Shown one piece after another: positions 26,107 through 37,431 of a stretch of 64,000 nt of DNA. The notes under the pieces are model-generated. The model ran no database searches, was not told the origin of the DNA, and worked only from the letters and a program-made list of their open reading frames with translations. Where the stretch lies: the NCBI GenBank assembly GCA_004026145.2, contig CP034986.1:14866304-14930303 (forward strand), written 5' to 3'. Positions within the stretch are counted from its first letter, which is position 1; every line of letters begins with the position of its first letter. The stretch comes from Takifugu bimaculatus. Lineage: Eukaryota; Chordata; Actinopteri; Tetraodontiformes; Tetraodontidae. The position numbers were made by a program, and so were the translations under genes.

Positions 26107-26139
26107 TGGTGGTGGTGGTGGTGTGTGTGTGTGTGTGTG

Positions 26140-26196
<57 letters not shown>
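26107..26196. repeat. Compound (TGG)n(GT)n microsatellite
   Basis: Several TGG triplets pass directly into a GT array of about 75 bases with one GC interruption at about 26145-26146. Confidence 0.95.
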
Positions 26197-26197
<1 letters not shown>

Positions 26198-27639
26198 GGG
26201 GGGTTGGCAAGGACAAGGCCTGACTGATGGGGGGAGTGTCAACCTTGGTTCATCACATCACCTGCTGGTGGAAACAGGTCGGTGCAGTGGAAGCTGGCGA
26301 TCGTCAGCACTGTGACAAACATTCCAGGCAACTTTCCCGCTTCCTTACTTTCAAAAGCACCGAAATGTGACCCAGCCCCGACTGAAAACGCACATCAGTG
26401 TAATAAAGGCTGAGAAATATTCGAGAGAAAAAACAACATCCGTCTTTCATGTAAATCTGCCTGTGAAAACAGCCCGCACGTTCAGCTCAAGCGAGCGGCG
26501 TGAACTTTTAACGCGTTTTCTGGGGAGAATCGTTCTATATGATTCCACTTCTATACCTCATTACTGAGCCGAATGGGATATTATGTAAATTGTGTGTTTC
26601 TTCTACTCAGATCCCTGTAATAAGGCTGAAGCCCCCGTGCTAGCAGCCTCTCCTGCTCAGGGATGAGGTGTCGATGTATGCTTGAGCGCAGCAAAGGTCG
26701 CTCCAGATTGAGAAGTTTGTCCAGATGTGATGACATCAGCACTCTGCAGACCGTTATTGGCCCGAGCCGAGCATCAGCCACAGGCTCCAACCGCATGAAA
26801 TTACAAAAATCACACACACACAAACACACACACAGCGACCACCGCTCTGCCAGAAATGATTGCCTCAGAGGTTTCTCTCCCCCCTCTCTCCCATCTTCCC
26901 TTGTTCACCCATGCCTCTCCTCCTCCTCGCCACAACAACACGTCTCCCCACCCCCCACCGTCTCTCTGCCTCACGCATTACGGAAGGCAGGTGGCCGGAT
27001 ACGTGTTAGCTTCCAGGATTTCAAAAAAAAAAGGGAAGGAAGAGGCCAGATCTGGATGTAATGACATTAAAGAGGGTTTTTAGGCTCAATAAAGGACCTG
27101 TATTATGATGGATCCCAGGCAGTCAACACTTTATCTGGACACAAATGGAATGCTCTGTCACCGACTCTATTGAGTCATCAATATCTGTGGTAGTTATTTT
27201 TCTCCTCCCTCCTGTATCATTTACAGTGAGTAATCATCTGTCTGGTCGCCTGCGTCTCGGGGGTTTGATCGGATGGAGCTTTTGCGCAGCGGCGGAAACC
27301 TTTCTGACAATCCGACGAGCCACTCACTGAAGATTGAGAGGGGCCCATTATGTCGGCTGCCTGTGGCCATATCAGAAGGATTTTCTCATCCCGGCTCCCG
27401 CCTCTACATAACACACAGTGGTAAATAAATCACAGCGTCTACTCTGTTTATCGATTGGCCCCGCCGCGGGCACCCTTATTTATTTATTTCCCCCCTCTGT
27501 GTGTCTCCTCGCTGTTCTCCGCAAGATGAATTGTTGCTTTGTGCAGGGAAGAGAGCGAGATTGTCAAAAAAAAAAAACAAAGAAAAAAACCCACCGGGCT
27601 GTGCAAAAAGGAACAGGCTCCGACAGCATGACCCGCTGT

Positions 27640-27845
27640 GATGCTGCATAGTTAGCCTCGATTAGGCCCCACATTAATCGAAATAATTTCAATTAGGGCC
27701 GGCATTCGCATTTGCTTTCCTGGAGGGGAGGCCCGTGTCCTGCTGGGACCACTCTATTCCTGCCATTGTTTCAGGCAAGATCAATTAGTTACAGAGAAGT
27801 AATTCAACCCGTTCGGAATACTTATTTAAGCCTGGCATGAATATG
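27640..27845. promoter_or_regulatory. Candidate conserved noncoding block
   Basis: The stretch has dense homeodomain-type words (GATTAG, ATTAAT, CAATTAG, CAATTAGTT, CAATTAAG) and no coding or repeat signal. It resembles developmental enhancers in style only. Confidence 0.2.
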
Positions 27846-29454
27846 GCTCAATTAAGAGAAATCCTGGAAAACCTGGAGACGTGACTGAGGCAGCCGAATC
27901 CAGACGTGGTTGAGGAAGCCAAATCCAGAACCAAGTATGCCTTCACACAAAAAAAGTCCCCAAAGTTGCCGTTGAAACCGGTGCCACAATGATGAGACCG
28001 CTCACCGGTGCTCATTGATACCAGGGTATTTAAGGGATCTTCTAACATTGACATTGTTAAGCCTAAATACATAAAGAATTTGAGTGGATCTGATCAGGAG
28101 GGGCTTTAGATTTGATGAAATGCTGTGGAACACTAGCCACAGTGATGCTCCAGTCCCCGTTGATCAGTGGAAGGGTTAACGAAGGTGGGCTCCCGAGGCT
28201 GGGAACGTCCTACGACTAGCAATCAGCGCTAATAAGATCCATCTCCTCTTAAAAGACTCTGTGAAAAGCCCTAAATCCTTTCCGAACACATTCAAAGGGA
28301 AGATAGGGAAGGAGCCACGCGCTGTGATGTTTTCATGTCCTTTCTTTCTCTCTCTCTCTTCCTCTCACCCTCCTCTTCATTATCATTCCCAGGTCATCCC
28401 AGCATCCAGAGCAGATGTAGAGCAGAAATGAATTATGGGAGAATTAGGAGCTCGGTGCTAAGTAAGGCCTTTTCTTTAAATCCACCTGTGCAGCCCACAT
28501 GGACGCACATCTGGGGACATTCTTCTGCGAGCGCCTGTCCTCACCTTTGCGCCTGGGCCTCCGGCTTGGTTTGTTTTAGCGTTTTCTACCTTTCGCATTC
28601 TAACAAGTTGCCAGTTTTGATTCGTGATAATTCGCTGTTACCCTGTGTTGTTTCTCCCATCGTATTTACCCCACCTCAGTTCATCTTTGTATCATGCTGA
28701 TGCCTCGTGGAAGACCTGGAAAAGCTGTTCCATCGATCCCGAGGGGATGGTCATTGATCTGGCTGAATTTGCATGGGAATACATTCTGTTTGAGCCAAGA
28801 GATCATAATCGATCAGATGGGATAACGCCTGTATCTGCTCCGCTTGCCTTTCAAAGGTTAAGGTGAAAATTAATTTGCTTGTTCATTACATTTTTATCCT
28901 GTAATTAAGTCCTGTATAATGATTAAAATGTAAAACAATGAAGCGATGAATGTGACTTTGATTGCTTCTTTTCCCAATCGATAGCATACGGACTCCTGCC
29001 GAAGGTGAGTGGGACGTCTCATTTGTTCCTTTTCCTCAATGTCGTTTTCCTTTCTTTTTCGCCTCAACGGCAAACACAGCAGCTCGGCTCGGCCATATGT
29101 TACCTGCGGAGCAGCTGTGTGGGATTTATTATCTGCAGTTGGAAAAGCGAATAAAATAGCAGATTAAAGCTAATGACACTCGTTGTCTAAACAGGTTTAC
29201 ATTTCAGAACACAGATGCTTGCTTCCGTAACTGGCTGTTTCCTTAAGATCTCACAGGCTAAAAAAAGTTTGGATATAAGATGCATTAAAAACTCCTGGTG
29301 ACAAATGAAGCAGCTTAAGCTAGCATCAGGACTCATATTAGCATGGTTTTGCTCAAGAGGAAACAAGGAGTGTGTTTATTTGTGTATTTCCTGCAGCAAT
29401 ATTTCATCAGCTCATTGTCAGCCATAACAAATGCCACACGATAAAGTTCTGCAC

Positions 29455-29456
<2 letters not shown>

Positions 29457-29499
<43 letters not shown>
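29457..29499. repeat. (GT)n microsatellite
   Basis: An uninterrupted GT array of 43 bases. Confidence 0.97.
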
Positions 29500-29500
<1 letters not shown>

Positions 29501-29699
29501 ACGCGTGTTTGCGCACAAACTGGAAGCCTTCTGGACAGGGCCGGGGGTGAAGGGGAGTGCTAACACACTCTCCTTGTCAGTGGCAAGGGTAATTACTCCT
29601 GGCTGAAATTACTCAACATTTGTTTAGAAGCTCCCCTGAGCACACTGCAAATAGATTGTCTGCTCAAGTCCAATGCCATCGACGCCCTGCTGTCCCTAA

Positions 29700-29750
29700 C
29701 ATGCACACACACGCACGCACACATGCACACATGCACATACGCACAAACAC
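29700..29750. repeat. Imperfect CA-rich tract
   Basis: CA repeats broken up by ATG, CG and CAT units; a decayed microsatellite. Confidence 0.8.
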
Positions 29751-30450
29751 TTTATTGCCATTTTCAATTCACTTAATAGACTAAGTCTTTGTTTGCATTT
29801 TCTTCTTTAATGAATTATGTACAAAAGAAAAACTTGGCATATCCCACTTTCTTTATCCTCTCGTCACATCTTTTCATCACTCCAGCCCTCGTTTTTCTCC
29901 ACTCCTCCTTCAACTTTGCATCTGTTTGACTTGAATTCATTAATCCAGTATTGATTTCTGCTTCTACACCCTTTTCACAGCTACGCTCTCCAACCTAACC
30001 TCCCATCACTTCATTCCTACACTCTCTGTACCAACAACATAGTACTTCTTTTTAGCATGTATATGAAGAGAGGAGGGAGAAAGCAATGAAAACATTCCAA
30101 GTCAAGGCCCGTTCATGCAGTTATTGTAAGCGATGGTTGATGTCTAAGATGACAGTTTGAAACACTTGACCCACAAAAATGGATTCTTGGCCAGGGCCGA
30201 GAAACAGCCTAAAGTAATTCATTCTTTTGAAATGTTTAGGAAGATGGAGAGAAAGAGATGTGAGGAGGGAAGGAAAGTGACAAGGAGAGCGATAGAGCGA
30301 GACAAAGACATGGAGGAGGAGGAGGACAAGAGAGACGAAGAGGAAAAATAACACAACGGGAGGGCAAAGGAGAGAGATTCTCTAAAAGAAATCAAGGCAC
30401 CTTTCAATTCAAATCCAAAATGCAAGCCTTTTAGCATTAGCCCACAATAG

Positions 30451-31063
30451 AAGCATTTCCACTGCAAGAACTTCATGGTTTTCAGGGCCAGCTGCGGGAA
30501 ACTCCTCCAAACACCCATTTATAGGAACTTTCCATGGGGCCTAACCAGTGGGGCTCAAGGTTTACTGAGAGGCAGAGAACAATGTGGACCCAGCAGAAGC
30601 GGAGCGTTAGCCTAGCAGACACAGCTTCTCCTCTGCTTCTTAGCATCCACCAGGTACACGAGCACACAAACGGCCTGTCGTGGTTTATACTTTAAAAGTA
30701 TCAAAACGTGCTGTTTAATATTCAGTAACACCCTGACATTTTCACAGACCCAGTAAAAGATCGGAGCAGTCAAACATGTCACATGTCAAAAGTCCACAAC
30801 GACACTTCGTGGAGCTGGAGGGAATCATATTGTCTTAGAGTAGACTATTATTCCGGGTTTACCTCCTTCCTCATTGGCGGCTCGCCCCGGTGATGTCACG
30901 GTCAAAACTGTTGAACAACGATTCTGAAGTGATCGAAACTCATGACGTCACCGAGGGGTCCTACCCCATGGAGAGGGCCAAGTGAGAGGAACGGTTCCTC
31001 TACGGTTCCTGTATGGTTCCTGCCCCTGGTAGGAACCAGGAACTCCTGCAGTGGAAACGTGCC
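30451..31063. mobile_element. Candidate fold-back / MITE-like nonautonomous DNA transposon
   Basis: The two ends are inverted copies. The left end (30451 to about 30489) contains TTTCCACTGCAAGAAC, and the right end (about 31025-31063) contains its near complement CTCCTGCAGTGGAAA, with matching sequence continuing inward. Inner inverted pairs occur as well: CCATGGGG at 30532-30539 with CCCCATGG at 30964-30971, and CCCCGGTGATGTCA at 30885-30898 with TGACGTCACCGAGGGG at 30943-30958. There is no transposase ORF. Possible 3-bp flanks are TAG (30448-30450) and TAA (31064-31066), which is suggestive of PIF/Harbinger but not exact. Confidence 0.5.
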
Positions 31064-32480
31064 TAATAAGGCTGGAGATAAGGGGGAAAGGTGTCTGGTT
31101 CCCTGCCAATGTGAGGACCCCATCAATGACATGTTAGTCTAAGTTAGAATAAAGAAACCTGGTCCAAACAATTAGTAGATGATGCATGATTGAGTCAGAG
31201 TTCTGGTGATGGATACAGAACTCTGGCTTTTTATCTGATCAGGGTTAGGTGATTTCTTCTCTCTGAATTTAGTCTCATGATCATGACCTTTAAAATATTT
31301 TTTTCCCCTCACAATTCCCACTTGATGTTCAAATGTTGACTTTTTGTTGTTGTACCTTTGACAAACAACTCACATTACATTCTAAATCCTGTGAGAGAGA
31401 GGGGGGAAATTCCCGATTAAACTACACAAGTGAACCAACAGTAAAAATGTAAGATTGAGAGGAAGATGGACATAAAGAGGAAAACAAAAGCATCTCAACT
31501 GTTCCCAAGGTGCAGCTTTATTATTAAAACCATCAGATTCACATTTAAGGCTCTTTTATACTAAAACTACTAGGACTATACTTAAAGCATTGGTGGATAA
31601 AACCATGACATCACAGCTAATCCTTACAATGAAAAGCTGCTCCTGTACGTCTGTGACATCCAAAATATCACCATGAAGGAGGTGAAATAACATAAAACAT
31701 ACTTGTTACAAAGGAGTGGATCAGACTAAAGAAATCAAGGAACTTCGGTCTGACACGGTGGAATAATCGTGTTTACTCTAAGTGGTTTGCTAATGATGGT
31801 TTTGATCCTATTCTTCTGTACGTGAAGCTCCCAGCATATGTTGTTGTTATTGCAAGCTGCCATCCGGGCTAATTTGTCTTAATTACACTGAGCGCAGCAG
31901 TTGCTGCCTACTACCTCTGTCCATTGAGAGAGACCGACATGGTAGACAGAGTGGAGGGCGGGGAGCACAACATCTGTCCGCTGCACGTGCACGCACTGCA
32001 AACACACGCTCCTCATTTCTCCAACAAACCCCGAACTCGGGAGTGCACCCGTGCACTCACACAGAGGTGAAATACAAACACATGCACTCCTCTCTAATAA
32101 AACCTTGGTCCAGCCACCTCTCCGCCATCCCTTACCCCCTTACCTCCCATGTCCTGCTAATGGCAGCCACCACAGAGGTGACTGTGTGCAAATAGGGCTG
32201 CAGCGCCGATGGCCATCCATCACAAGGCCCCGGAGCAACATTACACCACTCTAATGGCCCACTCTGGCCTTCCTTATGATATTAATCCACCGCCTCACAG
32301 CACTGATTTCATTTGTAAAGTGGTGGGGGGAGACAAACTGTTCATTTTTTCCTTTCTTTTTCATCCGAAGGGCGCTAACAGACCTGGTTACTTGTGTTGA
32401 CCGTGATGCAGACACCTCAGCACAAAAACAGCTACCTGCAAGTTCACACATGGTGCATATGTGCCCTGCTGCCCACCCTG

Positions 32481-32507
32481 CACACACACACACACACACA
32501 CACACAC
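32481..32507. repeat. (CA)n microsatellite
   Basis: A CA array of 27 bases. Confidence 0.95.
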
Positions 32508-33231
32508 TCCCAGAGACATAAAAAATAAATCAGCAGATGCCCACACTCTCTCGGCCGGCAGCATCACAACCTGCCATTACAAGCAGTCTAATTATATAAA
32601 GTAACGCCAGGTGGCTGCGTACATCTCCAACTATCTCAGTGCACAATTAGCAGGATATGAGGGCCTTCTTTGAAAGCTCAAAGTATCAGGAAAACAAGAA
32701 ATAAAGTGCTCTGCGTGTTTCAAAGACAGCATGCTGCATCATCCCTCACACACCGGCTCACTTTGAACATCTTAGAGCCGTTTGCCGGTAAATTCAGACC
32801 CGTGCCGCTTGGAGGACGCTGTAACCTGCACTTGATATTTCAGCTGTTTCTCTGCAAGGGAGACCACTGCGGCAAAAAACGGAAGCCATTTCTGCCTCTG
32901 CGTTCATCACCTGAGGGACAGAGAGCCAGAGAAAACTTAATGTCAAGTTGTGTGCGATCAATTTCTCAAGGAAGCCAATGGCGTCACATTATATACGGCA
33001 CAGATACTTTCACATGTTTGCTGTCTGTGGTTGAATTTGGGCTGATTGGTGGCCGTGAGTGATGCTTGTAAATGAATAAGGAGATAACCCTAAAAACAGC
33101 ACATGACATACACAGGTGAGATTCTAGCAAGACAAAGAGACAGCGAAAGTCTAAGGCTTAATGTGTCTCAGTGAAAGGACACAGTCAGTCCTGATTTCCT
33201 GATTTCCTTAAATGCCGACACGCCGGATCCC

Positions 33232-33236
33232 AAATG
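33232..33236. repeat. Left target-site duplication (AAATG) of the solo LTR
   Basis: AAATG here directly abuts the LTR start and is repeated exactly at 33687-33691, directly after the LTR end. Confidence 0.75.
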
Positions 33237-33686
33237 TGTAGGGGTCCGGGGGTTCCGGGTCGTGTGTTGTTGTGGTCCTGCTTGTTTCTTCCTGCAGGGG
33301 GCGTTGAGGAGCTGGTCATTTGCTGCAGCTGGCGCTGCAGGCAGGCACACCTGTCGGGCGGAGCCCTAAGGGCGGAGAGCCTGTATACCAGGGATGGAGA
33401 CTTTTTGTATCCGAATGGTAAAACTGACTCCTGCTTCCTCATTATTGGTTGTTTGCAACTCGGTTGAGGTCTCCACGCCACCCTGCTGGACTGGAGAACG
33501 CACAGGACCTGACTCCCGTGTTGGCTCTGCACTGGAGCTCTCTGTGTGCCCCGGAAGACTGGACGAGAGCTCCCCTGCGGTCCAGGAGGACTGCCAAATT
33601 GATCTTTTAATAAAGCCTTGCTTTTTGGACTTTTTCCCACTGGGTTTGGCCTGATTTTGGGTCCTGGAAAAAACTGAAACCTGACA
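33237..33686 (+). mobile_element. Solo LTR of an LTR retrotransposon
   Basis: The 450-bp block begins TGTAGGGG and ends ACCTGACA, the TG...CA termini of an LTR. It is flanked by a perfect 5-bp direct repeat, AAATG, at 33232-33236 and 33687-33691, as expected for integrase-mediated insertion. An AATAAA lies at 33609-33614, about 75 bases before the 3' end, consistent with LTR polyadenylation. It is GC-richer than its surroundings. There is no internal gag-pol region on either side, so this is probably a recombination-derived solo LTR. The closing TTGGGTCCTGG-type sequence resembles LTRs of fish Ty3/gypsy-like elements, but the family assignment is inference. Confidence 0.75.
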
Positions 33687-33691
33687 AAATG
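33687..33691. repeat. Right target-site duplication (AAATG) of the solo LTR
   Basis: This is an exact copy of the 5-mer at 33232-33236, placed directly after the terminal CA of the LTR. Confidence 0.75.
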
Positions 33692-34969
33692 TTGCTCATT
33701 CAGGTTTGTTTGTGCATACAAAGCACATGTTAAAGTTCACCTAAACCCGTCGTTAAGGGATTTGATCGCACAGTGAATCCGCTGCGCGGAGCGCTCCTCG
33801 ACCCTTGTGTTAAATTCAGGAAGAAAATCTAAAGGTAGACTCTCTGATGTAAAAATTTCATTTCTTCCTGCAGATGAGCAGAGCTGTTGCAGACAAGAGG
33901 AGGGGTGGAAATGAGCAGAGGAGCGGCGATGTCTGGCGCTGAACGTGTTGAGCCAGAGGTCAGCCCAACTCCAGCAAAGCCCAGAAACAATGGACACACA
34001 AAGCCATTCACATCGTGTGCTTGTAAATTGTACTATTCACTTACAGAGATGGGAAAAAAAAAAAATCCCACTAGAATTTGAATAACCCCTGGTTGTGAAA
34101 GCAAACTTTGTGAATACCTGAAAGATTTTGATACCTTTATTGAGGACTGGCTATGTTTTAAATTCATCTGAATTGTCTTGTGATGTCCGTGAAACTTCTA
34201 ATATGTTGTGAACGCTAATGGCTCAGTAGGCAGCGTGTGACAAGTGATGAAACATCTTTGAATGCGGCTGTCCTTGGCAGACTGTTGGGGGCTGTTTCAT
34301 TATGGTTATTCACTGTACTTTGACAATTTGCAAAACCTAGCAGGTATCAACAGCCTCAAAGCTCTGTCTTTAAGCACTCTCTGTTCTCTGCAGCCCTTGA
34401 ACTTAAAAAGCATGCGAGGGAGGCTGATGTGATATTGGTGAGTAAAGAAAATGAATATAAAAGTGAAACACTTGAAATACAAAACCCTGTTGCCAGAGGT
34501 GAAATAGCTGTCAGAGATGGCCTTCTATAGCCTCCCAACAGTCTATACCAATCAGGAGAGAGACAAACAATGGTGGGACAATATTTCTATGGATGTACGT
34601 GATAAAGAGATTTAAAAAGGCGTGTAGCATATCGCATAAAAGATACACTACAAGACCAAAGAGTGACAAGTGGAAGGAGTGTAAAAAACTGGAGAAGAAA
34701 TAGTGAAGGAAATTAAAAGTTAGGCTGTACTATTGAAATCAGCGAAACCCTGAGCAGAGAGGCCAGCAGGGCAAACCAAATATTCCTTGACTTAGCGTCT
34801 AATTCTGAGTCGGAATATTAGCCAGTGAGGTTTTAAATGTAAATATGCCATTATGCTGTCATTACAGTGTTCACATCCGCAGGCCCAAGGGTCAGCCCAG
34901 CCACTGTTAATTTTGCAGGCAAAAGCTTCCCCCCCCCCCCCATCCTTGCGCTCTTGAAATGTTAATAAC

Positions 34970-35250
34970 TTTCTATTAGTTAATGTAGCGTGACTAAAAT
35001 TCCGATTAGATATAATTCATTTTAATATCTGTGACTGGCCGGCCTGATCATTTTCCGCCGCGTTCTCCCTGCCGCATTACACGATTCTAAATTGGACTCA
35101 TTTACATTGGCTGGTTAAATCAGGGCCTTCTCTTGCAATTTAGCTGTCATCAAATCAATTTTGTAATTTTCTTTGCTCTTTGAGGTACGACTGTTTCCGA
35201 ATTGAATAATACCAGCCATCACATTTAATTAGCCATTATATCATGTGTCA
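34970..35250. promoter_or_regulatory. Candidate conserved noncoding block
   Basis: Many TAAT, AATTAG and CAATTT words occur in non-repetitive sequence with no ORF. The composition is typical of deeply conserved vertebrate noncoding elements, but conservation cannot be seen from one sequence. Confidence 0.25.
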
Positions 35251-37408
35251 GAACAGGAGAAGATGCAACGTGACAGCATCGGGCAGCCACAACTTGGACA
35301 CATTACATGCGATATTGCATTAGACAAGTATTATCTTCCCCTCATTTAGGCTTATGCAGCACACCTCTCTGTAATTATGAGGCATTTATTGCCTTTTCTC
35401 TGGATTTGTGTTTTTGAAACATAAAGCCCTTACACGGAGAACACGTATAATAGCTAGTGGGATTTCTTTGTCTGCCTTGAAGTTGAAACCCATCGTCCTG
35501 GGCGCCACCGAAGAACAATACTCCTCGCGGTGGGCATGCTGGGAGCTTCAGGTGGGACCACTGTGAGTTCAGCGTGCAGGGTAGTGGAGCTCCCATGTGG
35601 CTTTGCTCAATGGTGACTGAACCATAAGAACACAGGGACAGAGGGCTGCACACCACAGGGACTCTGGGATAGCTCAGCCTTCTCTGGGAGGACCGCCGCC
35701 TTGAGTAAGTGGCGGTGTCGCTCCAGATCAGAGGACAGCGAGGATCTCGAGGGGAAGCGGCTCAGGGTGGGGCAGCGGGAGTTGCAGGAAGAGGAAGGGG
35801 GGGTAGATGAGGGTCAGGGCAAGGCGACAAGGACAGGGATATGGGGCCAGATCGCCGTGGGAATAACGGAGCATAGGCTGGTTTTTCTTTGACTGGAACT
35901 GGTGTCGTCTCAGGCTGACACATTTGGATGGTTTAATGTGAGCGTCCTGTCGGAATCACGCAGTAATAATTAAATGTCTCGACTTCCAAATGTCAACTCG
36001 AAACACTTGCGCGAGCGTGCAGTAATGACAGCGATCCTTAAGTCTGCGTCATTGTTTTTCATTTTCACCTAATATCAGGATCCACAAGTAACTGTGAGGT
36101 CAGCATGTAAATATTTTGTCCATAAGGTGTGAGGGTGTCAAACAAAAACAGTTGTGCGTCTTTCACCACGGAGCCGTCCTCTGAACACGTTTGGCCCATT
36201 GATGCACCTGAAGGATTTGGGATCTAAATCGCTCCAGCCTGAGATACATATCAAAGCTACAAATGCCAAAGGAGATAGCAACATGGCTGCCGCAGTAATC
36301 CACTGGCTGTTGTGCTCTTATACAAGTGTCAATATTTTCATACTTGGTGTGATCAGACTGCGGCTGGCCTGGACACCAGTTTGGGAGCGATAAAGCATTC
36401 TAATAGAGCCCAGCGCATACAATAATGAACACAACCTGCCTTTTAATCAGCAACAGAGGCAGCAGATAGAACTAAACTCTACACTCCTTCATCACTCCTT
36501 TTTTTCTGACCCCCCCTTCCCCCTTCCCCTCCTGTCTTGTCGTTTGCGTTGCATAGAGTGTGGCTGATGTTTTAATCATGGCCGCAGGGCTCATTGTAAT
36601 GTGCAGCCACCTCTGGGGTCGCTAATTGTCTCAGGCCAGCCTGGCTCTGCTGATCACCCTGCGTCTGGAATGGCTAATGACTCACAGTGAGCTCGAGAGA
36701 TGGAGACACTGCCACATAAAGCACTATCTGTTTGTGTGTGCGTGCGCATGCGTGCATGTGCAGTCATTCATGCCCATGCATGTAAGCACATAATGGAACA
36801 TAGAATTAACTGCATGCGGAGTTTGATTACCGCTGTGCTCAAATCAAGGCCATCTTATTGGCACAAATGTCCCCACCACAAGCGACTACTGAGCAAATTT
36901 TAAATGGGCTTTTTGCAGCTCCCAGTCAGTAAATAATGGCATTTACTGGCAAAAATCTGTGTCTCACCATATAGGAACATCATCACCGAAACTTTCAAAG
37001 GGAAGACGCTGGTGCTCTGTTGCAACAGTGCGTCTGAAAGGTTTCCAGATGAGTTTTTCCTCGTTTTTGAATGTATTTTTGGAAATAAAGGTGCACAAAA
37101 CCGTGAGAGGGAAATCCGTTTGAACCAGGGGTTAAATGATTAAGACACGCTGTAAATATTATACACCATTAGGAAATGATGCTTTATGAATTATACATTT
37201 CCTCCTTAATGAAAGCTGACCTTAATCTCCATCTAAGCTGCTGGTATCACCCCGGTTCCGCTCGGCTGGCTCAGGGATGATGTGGTCTTAAGGTAAAGGG
37301 GCCTATTGCTTATTTTGCTGATTGTACACCTGTGGATAACGCTTTCAGGTGCTATGGACAAGGAGCTCTCAGCCTTGTCCTTCCACGCTCTCAGAATACA
37401 GATCTCTT

Positions 37409-37431
37409 CCCCCCACCCCCCCCCCCCCCCC
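37409..37431. repeat. C-rich homopolymer tract
   Basis: Two C-runs separated by a single A; the second is 16 C long. Confidence 0.9.
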
